Assembly: GCA_001465935.1 (NCBI GenBank)
Contig: LNKV01000072.1
Coordinates: 34,438-98,437, forward strand
Reading direction: 5' to 3'
Source: Clarireedia homoeocarpa
Lineage: Eukaryota; Ascomycota; Leotiomycetes; Helotiales; Rutstroemiaceae
Length of the DNA stretch: 64,000 nucleotides
The position numbers were made by a program, and so were the translations under genes. Positions 55,518-64,000 of the stretch are shown in pieces. A model generated the notes under the pieces. That model saw only the letters and a program-made list of their open reading frames with translations, was not told where the DNA came from and searched no databases. Every line of letters starts with the position of its first letter. Position 1 is the stretch's first letter.

Positions 55518-56716
55518 TCTTAATGTGCATAGAAATGAGTTGAATTGACTTGATTATTGAATATTGAAAGAGATAAAAAGAGGCTTATTTGTAGACCTCA
55601 AAAGGCACTGTTTCGACGTAGTTTAGTGCTTGTTCAGGAATTGTATAGGAATAAGAAGATTGTTCTGTAGCTGTTCAACAGTAGTGGTCGTCGGAGACTT
55701 GAATTGTTGTCGACGATGTTGTGGGGCCAGTTCTCCGACCATGATAGGTGCTGGATCGCTCTGTATATTTCGTCTGCCTCGTTTTTCGCCCATAGGTTCT
55801 GCATTACTAGGGAATTTGGGGTCTTGCGCTCGTAGTAGCTTTGCGTTTGTTGTCTAGATTCTTAGGTTTCTCTCTGCTAAGACCGTAGAATTCGCCGAAG
55901 ATGAGGAGGTAGCAGTAGTCATGTCGTCTTTGCCGGCGCTCTTACTTGGGGGCATTCCTTCACCCAGTTGTCCTTGCCCCCGCATCGGAAATCCAGCAGA
56001 CGCGGGATGTTCGTGGCGAGCAAGAGGAGCATGGCGCATCGCCAAACACAGCACCAACTAGCGATAAGTAAGGAAACGTGGATCAATTCGCCGGAGAGAT
56101 GACGCAACGCGAGAAGGACTTGGACAAGAGGATTGCTGCGCAGTTTATCAATGTGCGCCGCGCAATAAAGAATTGGACGAGGGCAAGACATACCAAGATT
56201 ATTCTTTGACCAAGCGGAGGTAAATGGAGGGCAGATCGGAACTTGACTTGGAGAACCGATGGGGAAAATTGATTACTTTTGAGAAGGTGCCATAGCGTGC
56301 TGGGGCTGGTCCGCCCCATTCGCACTTCAGCAGTCCCATTCATAAATATTGACCAATAGGCAATGGGGTAGTCCCATTCATCAATATTAACTGAACTATG
56401 AATGGGCCGGCCAGTTACTGAATATCACTTCTTTATGCTCTGCTGGAACGGGTTGAGGCAATTTGTGTATCCTATCCCCTCCTCTCAACCTCAAACTCGA
56501 TTCCAAGCGGTAGAGGACCTGATAACTTTGCATGCGAGCTACAGCCTGTACAGAATCATGCCGGTAGTATTTGATTAGGGGGAAAGGCTTTGCTCCAGCA
56601 GAAAGCAAATCTCTCAATAGACAAGAGTCACTCCAAGACTATTGGGAAGCTGTGTCAACTCACATCGATAAAAGGCCAAGGGGAAAATGAGGAAAAACTA
56701 TATATCAAAATTTTGT
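55518..56716. other. Gap with possible gag-like debris
   Basis: The minus-strand text near 55920-56000 (FRCGGKDNWVKECP) resembles a CCHC knuckle lacking its first Cys and its His. The minus strand at 55630-55860 is open and Gln/Thr-rich. This may be a decayed retroelement gag. Otherwise nothing is supported; gtcccattcat-aatatt occurs twice at 56333-56385. Confidence 0.3.
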
Positions 56717-57060
56717 TTAGAACGCGACGGCACAAAGGCTAAAACCCAGGTAAAATCCACCCAAGCCACACCATCGCCCCACCAGCTCGAAACCTTCACC
56801 GACCCTCCAATTGAGACCCTCTATCGCGGTGTCATCGCTGCCCTCCTGATCCTCCTCCTCCACCACCTTGTCATCGATAATTGGTGGGAGTCGAGCCTAC
56901 ATTTAACAGTTAGCAGACGCATCGAAGAGAAATCGAAATCAAATCCCAAAGGAAAACCTACATTGTAGCGCATAACATACGGAATACCATCAAGGATAGC
57001 ACAGGTTTCATCGAACAAGTCAAGAATTGACCCTGTTCGGCCGGGGATAGTTGATATCAT
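56717..57060 (-). CDS. Hypothetical small two-exon gene
   Basis: ATG at 57060, exon 1 57060-56962 (33 codons, MISTIPGRTGSILDLFDETC...), intron 56961-56897 (65 nt, GTAGGT...ATGTAG), exon 2 56896-56717 in phase (ARLPPIIDDKVVEEEDQEG...), 92 aa in all. No family is recognised. Both splice sites are good and the frame joins, which is more than chance ORFs usually offer. The short product could be the 5' remnant of a longer gene. Confidence 0.35.
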
Positions 57061-57355
57061 ACATTTTCTCTGTCAATGAGATGGGACGATTTCCTTGTCG
57101 CAGGACCAGAGAAACTCCAGGTTTCTTGAACTAGACTCCTTGTATTTTTGAGATTGTATGTTTACCCTTGACTTTGAACCAATGGAAGTTCTTAGGATCA
57201 CTTGAATTGGGATCATTATCCGGGGATAGAACTGGATAGTATGATCAGTGGAGTTCAGTTTTTTGATTGATCTCTAGCGATATGCTGCCAACAAGGGAAG
57301 AACTACTTACTAGCAGCCCAGTATTCGCCATCCTGCCGTGGAGCTTTACGTGCCT

Positions 57356-57530
57356 GCTGCAGAGCTTTCTGATGCAGCGTCCATTGTTTGAAGATTTCGT
57401 CTATAAGGATAGGCGACGCGGGAGAGTACGGAGTAAGTTAAGAACAGAGATGCTTGGTCCAGAGCTTCCTGATGCTGCGTCCGTTGTTTGAACAGTTCGT
57501 CTTCCGGTAGCTCCATGATAGGCGACGAGA
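57356..57530. repeat. Imperfect ~102-bp tandem duplication
   Basis: gcttyctgatgcwgcgtccr and ataggcgacg recur at a spacing of about 100 bp (57363/57464 and 57410/57519). No gene is assigned. Confidence 0.5.
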
Positions 57531-57663
57531 AAGAAGAACAGCACTGAATTGAAGAAATGCAGTGTAGAAAAATCCAAAGTAGGTATATCAATCAATGAAT
57601 AGGTATAAGTAAGTTAATTCTTGCTTGTATAAGCTGAATATTCCAGAAGGAAACTGAAGCAGT

Positions 57664-57885
57664 TGTGACGATTCGTACGGAATCGCACGTATTCGCCTTA
57701 AGACTCAGGCAGCCGCGCCCGCGAGCCGGGTGAGCTTCTGAGTTCCTGTGAGCTTCTAAGCGACCGGTAGTCACGTGACTACATATAGCTTCCTTGTATA
57801 TATAAGCTCCTAAGATCTTAAGATCTTCTTAGTTCTTTAGTTGTAAATTCTAAGGTCATAATTCACTTTTATTAGTATTGTCACA
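57664..57885 (+). mobile_element. Copia-type LTR followed by primer-binding-like site
   Basis: It starts TGTGACGATTCGTACGG and ends TAGTATTGTCACA (inverted TGTGAC/GTCACA), 222 bp, with tatatataagctcc as TATA region. The following tcttcctggtatcgaaacc resembles the TGGTATC primer-binding site of Copia elements, so this is a 5' LTR whose internal part is lost within a few hundred bases. Related to the minus-strand copy at 15138-15431 and distinct from the LTRs at 47322 and 59078. Confidence 0.68.
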
Positions 57886-58078
57886 TCTTCCTGGTATCGA
57901 AACCATGAAGGGAAATATGCAGATTATATGACTATCGCAATTTTCCGTATACCATTTTGAAAGGTTTCTAGTTCACCTTTTTCATTGTTCTCTATATGTA
58001 CCGCTGCCAACTGTAAATGGACTGCTGCTATTCACAATTGTTTGCCGACCATAATATGAAAGTACGTTTGTTGGTTGG

Positions 58079-58079
<1 letters not shown>

Positions 58080-58106
<27 letters not shown>
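58080..58106. repeat. poly-T/poly-A palindrome
   Basis: A run of T followed at once by a run of A (about 17 T and 12 A), able to form a perfect hairpin. Copy number is uncertain in assemblies. Confidence 0.8.
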
Positions 58107-58109
<3 letters not shown>

Positions 58110-58315
58110 CGGTTCGTCATTTTGGGTGTACCCCACCTCAAAATAACTGCATTTAAAGGTATTACCGCTGAACTCATCATTCTAGATGTACTTACAGGAA
58201 ATACACATATTGATCCACTGAGATGATATACCTTATACTGTCTTTTACTACCTTCTCAACTTGCCTTCTTAGCTTCCTACTATATTTACTTTTCTTTTTA
58301 GTTTTCTCTAATCTC

Positions 58316-58412
58316 CGATTCTCTCCTTCTCTCCCTCTCTTCCCTCTCTCCCTCTCTCCCTCTCTCCCTCTCTTCCCTCTCTCCCTCTCTCCCTCTCTCT
58401 CTCCCGCCCCCT
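58316..58412. repeat. CT-rich microsatellite
   Basis: ccctctctccctctcttccc type units, pyrimidine only on the plus strand. The ORF across it (58223-58504) is an artefact of the repeat. Confidence 0.85.
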
Positions 58413-58616
58413 CCCTCCTCTGTCCTTACTTACTTAAACGAGTCAAAATCAGCCACAAAAGCTATACGATTCATAGAACGAACACGCCTCCTTGGGAAAT
58501 TTAGGAGACGTGATGCAGCACAGAGAGACGAAGTGGAACACTGGGGGGAGACTGAAGGTACAGGGACACTAGCTGGCTAGCACCTCTTCTCGCTAACAAA
58601 CTATTTCTCAGGATAT

Positions 58617-58965
58617 AACTTTTCCGTATAGAGTAAACCTCGCATTGCGTATTGCTGGGTCTACCAGATCCAGTAATATACGTATCAATCTCAGACATGA
58701 TATCCTATACTTCCATCCTCCGGTCGATGCTATGATGACTCTGGAAGATGAGGATTATCCCTATATCCTTGAAGTCATCAAAAAAGCCCTGCCTTTCAAG
58801 GTTTCGGAAGTCCGGCATCTGATCTTGGATCGTTGGTGCTATACCCACGAAAGAGTTTCGGAGATGTTACATACTCCAATGTTCGAAAATCTTCAAACAC
58901 TGGGCTTCGCTCGGAATCACACTGAACTCTTCTGGACCGAAACAGATTCATGGAATCATCCCTAA
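58617..58965 (+). pseudogene. 2EXR-like gene fragment
   Basis: The open frame contains INLRHDILYF and SEVRHLILDRWCYTHE, which resemble the central part of fungal 2EXR proteins (the RDILYF segment). The N-terminal PLE-R-IW signature is absent, and the frame upstream has no matching start. It is therefore a truncated fragment, ending at 58965. The LTR at 59078 follows within about 110 bp. Confidence 0.45.
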
Positions 58966-59077
58966 GCCTAAGCGAGTATTATAATATAGATTATATATAG
59001 TTTATCCTATAATTGAATATCAATATATTTTGATAGGGTTATATACCAAAATGTGAATTATAGTTAATATAAGATAT

Positions 59078-59300
59078 TGTGACGGACCAGCTCAAACTTC
59101 TCCCGCCACTACGTGCAGATGCGCCTAAGGAACAAGGGTAAGTATAGGAGATCACATGGATTACAGTCGTTACCACCAGAAGGCACATCTGGAATGTGTA
59201 TATAAACACTCGTTCGCTCCCTTAAGGAGCTCTTTACCTTTAGATTCTAAGTCAGACAATTGTTCGATCTGATTATACGCTTTCGTCTCACACCATCACA
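59078..59300 (+). mobile_element. LTR candidate upstream of the ankyrin ORF
   Basis: 223 bp, starting TGTGACGGACCAGC and ending ACACCATCACA (inverted TGTGA/TCACA), with tgtatataaacactcg as TATA region at about 59198. No full element follows. Part of it (59252-59292) recurs inverted at 59457-59497. Its insertion or rearrangement probably removed the 5' part of the ankyrin gene. Confidence 0.6.
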
Positions 59301-59497
59301 GCTATTCGGCACCTAAAAGGATAGATCTGTTCAGGACTTAGAATATTAAACTACAGAACTAAAGCTAACTACAGGAGGGGCTCTTTATATAGCTGTGCCA
59401 GTAGCCCTAAGCGACTACACATGACCCACAAGCCGGGTGCTCAGTATTATACAAGCTGTGAGACGAAAGCGTATAATCAGATCGAACAATTGTCTGA
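59252..59497. repeat. 41-bp perfect inverted repeat with 164-bp loop
   Basis: 59252-59292 (tcagacaattgttcgatctg...) is the exact reverse complement of 59457-59497. The left arm belongs to the LTR's 3' part. The right arm ends 10 bp before the ankyrin ORF opens at 59507. Confidence 0.9.
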
Positions 59498-59506
59498 TTC
59501 CCGTTC

Positions 59507-62146
59507 GTGCAATATAGTGCAAGATACTGGATGAGCAACGCTGCGGTGGCTGAAAGTGAGGATAAAACACTTCAATGTTTTATTAGAAAGTCTTTCTGCT
59601 ATCACGGAAGTCCATATAAAATATGTTACAGCCTCTATCGCCCAGATCAGCTATGGAAGAATGATTTATCATGGAAAATAGAGAAGCCAGCTTCAGCATT
59701 ATACTATGCATCGATTGGGGGTATGGTAGAAACAGTAAAGTACTTATTAAGTCAGGGGACCGATGTTAATATCCAAGGTGGACTCTACGGCTCTGCATTA
59801 TATGCAGCATCATTCCATGGCCACAATAAGATAGTCGAGCTCCTGCTGAGACAAGGCGCGGATGTTAATATCCTAGGTGGACACTACGGCTCTGCATTAT
59901 ATGCAGCATCGAAAAATGGCCACGACAAGATTGTCGAGCTCCTGCTGAGCCAAGGCGCTGATGTTAATATCCTAGGTGGAAGCTATAGCTCTGCATTATA
60001 TGCAGCATCGGAAAATGGCCACAACAAGATCGTCGAGCTCCTGCTGAGCCAAGGCGCTGATGTTAATATCCAAGATGGACTCTACCGCTCTGCATTATAT
60101 ACAGCATCGGAAAATGGCCACGACAAGATTGTCGAGCTCCTGCTGAGCCAAGGCGCCGATGTTAATATCCAAGGTGGACTCTACCGCTCTGCATTACAAG
60201 TAGCATCGGCACATGGCCGTGTCAAGATCGTCGAGCTCCTGCTGAGCCAAGGCGCTGATGTTAATATCCAAGATGGAAGCTATAGCTCTGCATTATATGC
60301 AGCATCATTCCATGGCCACAATAAGATAGTCGAGCTCCTGCTGAGACAAGGCGCGGATGTTAATATCCTAGGTGGACACTACGGCTCTGCATTATATGCA
60401 GCATCGAAAAATGGCCACGACAAGATTGTCGAGCTCCTGCTGAGCCAAGGCGCTGATGTTAATATCCTAGGTGGAAGCTATAGCTCTGCATTATATGCAG
60501 CATCGGAAAATGGCCACAACAAGATCGTCGAGCTCCTGCTGAGCCAAGGCGCTGATGTTAATATCCAAGATGGAAGCTATAGCTCTGCATTATATGCAGC
60601 ATCATTCCATGGCCACAATAAGATAGTCGAGCTCCTGCTGAGACAAGGCGCGGATGTTAATATCCTAGGTGGACACTACGGCTCTGCATTATATGCAGCA
60701 TCGAAAAATGGCCACGACAAGATTGTCGAGCTCCTGCTGAGCCAAGGCGCTGATGTTAATATCCTAGGTGGAAGCTATAGCTCTGCATTATATGCAGCAT
60801 CGGAAAATGGCCACAACAAGATCGTCGAGCTCCTGCTGAGCCAAGGCGCTGATGTTAATATCCAAGATGGACTCTACCGCTCTGCATTATATACAGCATC
60901 GGAAAATGGCCACGACAAGATTGTCGAGCTCCTGCTGAGCCAAGGCGCCGATGTTAATATCCAAGGTGGACTCTACCGCTCTGCATTACAAGTAGCATCG
61001 GCACATGGCCGTGTCAAGATCGTCGAGCTCCTGCTGAGCCAAGGCGCTGATGTTAATATCCAAGATGGACTCTACCGCTCTGCATTATATACAGCATCGG
61101 AAAATGGCCACGACAAGATTGTCGAGCTCCTGCTGAGCCAAGGCGCCGATGTTAATATCCAAGGTGGACTCTACCGCTCTGCATTACAAGTAGCATCGGC
61201 ACATGGCCGTGTCAAGATCGTCGAGCTCCTGCTGAGCCAAGGCGCTGATGTTAATATCCAAGATGGAAGCTATAGCTCTGCATTATATGCAGCATCATTC
61301 CATGGCCACAATAAGATAGTCGAGCTCCTGCTGAGACAAGGCGCGGATGTTAATATCCTAGGTGGACACTACGGCTCTGCATTATATGCAGCATCGAAAA
61401 ATGGCCACGACAAGATTGTCGAGCTCCTGCTGAGCCAAGGCGCTGATGTTAATATCCTAGGTGGAAGCTATAGCTCTGCATTATATGCAGCATCGGAAAA
61501 TGGCCACAACAAGATCGTCGAGCTCCTGCTGAGCCAAGGCGCTGATGTTAATATCCAAGATGGACTCTACCGCTCTGCATTATATACAGCATCGGAAAAT
61601 GGCCACGACAAGATTGTCGAGCTCCTGCTGAGCCAAGGCGCCGATGTTAATATCCAAGGTGGACTCTACCGCTCTGCATTACAAGTAGCATCGGCACATG
61701 GCCGTGTCAAGATCGTCGAGCTCCTGCTGAGCCAAGGCGCTGATGTTAATATCCAAGATGGAAGCTATAGCTCTGCATTATATGCAGCATCATTCCATGG
61801 CCACAATAAGATAGTCGAGCTCCTGCTGAGACAAGGCGCGGATGTTAATATCCAAGGTAGACGCTACGGCTCTGTATTACAAGCAGCATCGTCAAATGGC
61901 CACAACAAGACTATCGAGCTTCTGTTGAGCAAAGGCGCTGAAGTTAATATCCAAGGTGGAATCTACGGTTCTGCATTACAAGCAGCATCGAGTAATGGCT
62001 ATGATAAGATCGTCGAGCTCCTGCTGAGGAAAGGCACTGATGTTAATATCCAAGGTGGAAGCTGCGGTTCTGCATTACAAGCAGCATCGGTAAATGGCCA
62101 CGACAAGATCGTCGACCTTCTACTGAGCCAAAGGCGCACACCGTGA
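59507..62146 (+). pseudogene. Ankyrin-repeat part of a STAND-type gene, 5' truncated
   Basis: The ORF begins in mid protein. YSARYWMSNAAVAE and the following SLYRPDQLW block match the segment that links NACHT to ankyrin repeats in fungal STAND proteins, but no NACHT or N-terminal effector lies upstream, only LTR sequence. The frame has no true ATG context at 59507 (gtg-type opening). Then come 25 ankyrin repeats of 33 aa (SALYAAS.NGH.KIVELLLSQGADVNI..G.Y). Those from 59791 to about 61870 keep an exact 99-bp register with nearly identical units. The last repeat is broken by one extra A (agccaaaggcgc against agccaaggcgc), giving SQRRTP-stop. Ankyrin arrays sense ligands by protein contact; this one may be silent unless an internal start is used. 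Confidence 0.82.
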
Positions 62147-62475
62147 GTACTACAGTTAGCTGCTATTGCCATCTCAGAATTAGTAAAAAATCCGCTTGAA
62201 AGCATAGCAGTAATTAAAGCAACTTGGGACTTCGCAAGATGTGATGCTATTTCTGGGTGCTAACCGGTGTTGAGCAGGAAGAGTTGTTGAAGGTGACAAA
62301 GATCAGCACAGAGCCTCAAATCACTATATGCCAAAAGCAGCGACTCAAAGCCTTAAGCTATATTGATGAAAAGTATCTAGACTAACTGTATTAAGTTTAG
62401 TGCTCAAGAGAGTCTGGCACACATAAACTTGAAGACAGTGTGGCAAGAGGACACCGCAATCGAAGCCTACTCTAC
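62147..62475 (+). repeat. Third copy of the HNWD-flanking repeat
   Basis: cagttagctgctattgccat to gacaccgcaatcgaagcc aligns with 11503-11803 and, inverted, with 7180-7400. Here it follows directly on the ankyrin coding end, so it is best read as the 3' flank of the ankyrin gene family. Confidence 0.75.
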
Positions 62476-64000
62476 TTAAAACAATAAAATAACTGTATTT
62501 AAAAATACTATAGTATAAAGAAAGAGTGCGGTATTTCCCGTGATGTTTGATCCGGAATCGGCAGTTCGCGAAGTTGGTGCAACACTTGTGGTGGTAGCTG
62601 TTCCATTTGATGTCACCTGTCCGATACCAGTATAGGATATATTGATTGCTTTATGAGTATAAGCGACTAAAACTAGCGGAAGGTAATCGCCACCATTGTC
62701 AAAATCAAAGGAGATACGAACTAGCTCCACCGGTGAGACAACGCTACCAGTTACATGTCAGCCTGATGTGTGAAGTTGTTTCCTGCAAATTATAACGAGA
62801 CTAACCTTGCATAGCTATCGCCATTGACGTCTAAAATAGTTATGTTGTCCACATGTCCATCAAGGCTAACGTCTAGATCGTAGTGACCGCTATCGAGTTC
62901 TCCGAGATCAAGAGCAATATAGGTAAAGCTTCCGTCACCAGCAGGGTTGTGGAGCGTTGCGTTCGTGCTCGTAACGTGAACGATTTCCCGAAGGCTACGC
63001 TTGAGTGGGAAGCCTGGGCAGCCTCCCTCTATCTGAACCAGCACCTTATCACCCCGCTGAAGTTCGCAATTTCTGACTAATTGCCCTAAAAGTGGAGCCT
63101 GAGTTCCACTATTTTGATACCAATGGATGCAAGTTCTGGTCTGGACGTTGGATTTCTGATTGAATGCAGCTATAAATCATACTCGTCGGTCAACCATCCC
63201 ATAAATGCAAATATAGAAGGAAGCACAAAGTACATACCTGGTGGACCTTCGTCACATTGCATCGAGCCCTGACCGCCCATGTAACTTGATACTTCTGTGG
63301 TCAATACAATTAGCTGCAGAGGCCCATATATCCTTTGCGAACTCTTCTTCAAGCGTACCTTGACAAAATTCATGACAGTTTACATTTGTCACTCTATTGC
63401 CTTTGCCGTTATAAGCCCATATATCTTCCCAATTGCCCGCCCCCTTAGGAATTTGGCCTGCTTCTTGCCGTGCTTGAATACCTTCATGCACTAGTCAGCA
63501 GTTTCTTAAGAAAGAGAAGGAAAAAAGGCTCCCTCACTCCGACACATGCTATAAACTAGCTGATCCGTCTCACCAGGTATATTCTTAACTTTAAATATAA
63601 CCATTTCTTCCGGGTTTCTAAGTTACAAACTGGTTGGCAGTATCCTTGAAAAGGGTACCGTCGCACCTCGAGGTCCCTACGGCGTGCAACTGACGTGCAG
63701 TCGGAAGTAGATGTCTTTGTACTAGTAGATGTACCTGTACTAGTCGACGTAGTTATGCGTACGGTCGTTCGCGTCTTCGTAGTTTGACACAAGCCGTTGC
63801 CGGCACAATCGGTCCCAGTTGGACAGCCTTAACCATTATCAGCCTGTGGATTTCAAATCGCACTCATGACACTAACAAGTTCCAGGGCAGCATTGGGAGC
63901 CTTGCGGACATGCTCGATCGTCAGTGCAGCAGATTGCACCCGCATCATAACATCCCTTGCCACCACAGGTCTCCTTGGTCTTTGCGCAGCATCCTCCAGA
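62476..64000 (-). CDS. Cysteine-rich, probably GPI-anchored surface protein (5' end outside)
   Basis: Minus strand, multi-exon. Exon 64000-63877 is Cys-rich (GCYDAGAICCTDDRACPQGSQ, CCPGT). A 49-nt intron (63876-63828) leads in phase to CCPTGTDCAGNGLCQTT and a Thr/Ser-rich linker. Later coding blocks lie at 63490-63380 (GNWEDIWAYN, NCHEFCQ), about 63300-63240 (SYMGGQGSMQCDEGPP) and 63090-62810 (KVLVQIEGGCPGFPLKRS, DLDVSLDGHVDNITILD). The last joins in phase over GTTAGT...GTAG to 62759-62476. The C-terminus has a Ser/Thr stretch, SGSNITGN, then a hydrophobic tail (ALFLYTIVFLNTVILLF), as in GPI signals. One splice join near 63574/63490 does not keep phase in my reading, so exon limits there are open. 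No family name can be given. Confidence 0.55.

Noticed and set aside
55880..56000. CCHC zinc knuckle of a gag gene
   Set aside because: The first Cys and the His are missing and the frame is not continuous; listed only as possible debris.
58223..58504. 93-aa Leu/Ser/Pro-rich ORF
   Set aside because: Produced by the CT-rich microsatellite.
1..64000. CRISPR arrays, operons, Shine-Dalgarno sites
   Set aside because: No such pattern; introns and gene types show a fungal nuclear genome.

Overview
The window reads as a repeat-rich accessory stretch of a filamentous ascomycete genome (Pezizomycotina). Leotiomycete affinity is possible but not shown. The evidence is short GT-AG introns of about 40-100 nt, HET-domain STAND genes, Tad-like LINEs, a fungal Copia element, pogo and Tc1 transposases, and nonsense codons of the C-to-T kind that repeat-induced point mutation (RIP) leaves. 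All gene models here were spliced by eye; intron joins were accepted only when both splice sites and reading frame agreed.

Layout. 1-5.1 kb: the tail of one LINE, then a second 5'-truncated LINE sitting in an AT-rich minisatellite with a 15-bp target duplication, then a solo LTR. 5.6-6.1 kb: a small secreted CVNH-lectin gene in four exons. 7.2-11.8 kb: a HET-NACHT-WD40 (HNWD) gene with two stop codons, flanked by ~0.5-kb inverted repeats. 12.6-15.7 kb: LINE and LTR debris and one hypothetical gene. 16.6-26.1 kb: a conserved giant DUF6606/DUF3638/DUF3645 gene (3116 codons) interrupted by one in-frame TAA. 27.7-30.7 kb: an intact HET-NB-ARC-TPR gene in three exons. 31.6-42.2 kb: an intact pogo-type transposase, a LINE copy with a 13-bp target duplication, two MITE families, dispersed repeats, a decayed Tc1 transposase, a decayed OrsD-like (DUF3505-type) gene and a 2EXR gene. 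42.3-43.9 kb: a HET fragment cut at its Walker A motif, and a BTB gene. 46.6-52.9 kb: a C2H2 zinc-finger gene split in its first exon by a full-length Copia element with apparently identical LTRs and a GGGTG target duplication; removing the element and one duplication leaves one continuous frame. 54.4-59.5 kb: decayed genes and LTR fragments. 59.5-62.1 kb: the ankyrin part of a STAND-type gene with 25 repeats, 21 of them in an exact 99-bp register with higher-order structure. 62.5-64 kb: the 3' part of a cysteine-rich, probably GPI-anchored surface protein gene running off the window.

The unifying theme is non-self recognition. Four pieces of HET/STAND (fungal NLR-like) genes with three different sensor types (WD40, TPR, ankyrin) lie in a transposon-dense region, next to secreted or surface genes. 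Older elements carry stop codons, while Copia and pogo are intact, so damage and new insertion have happened at different times.
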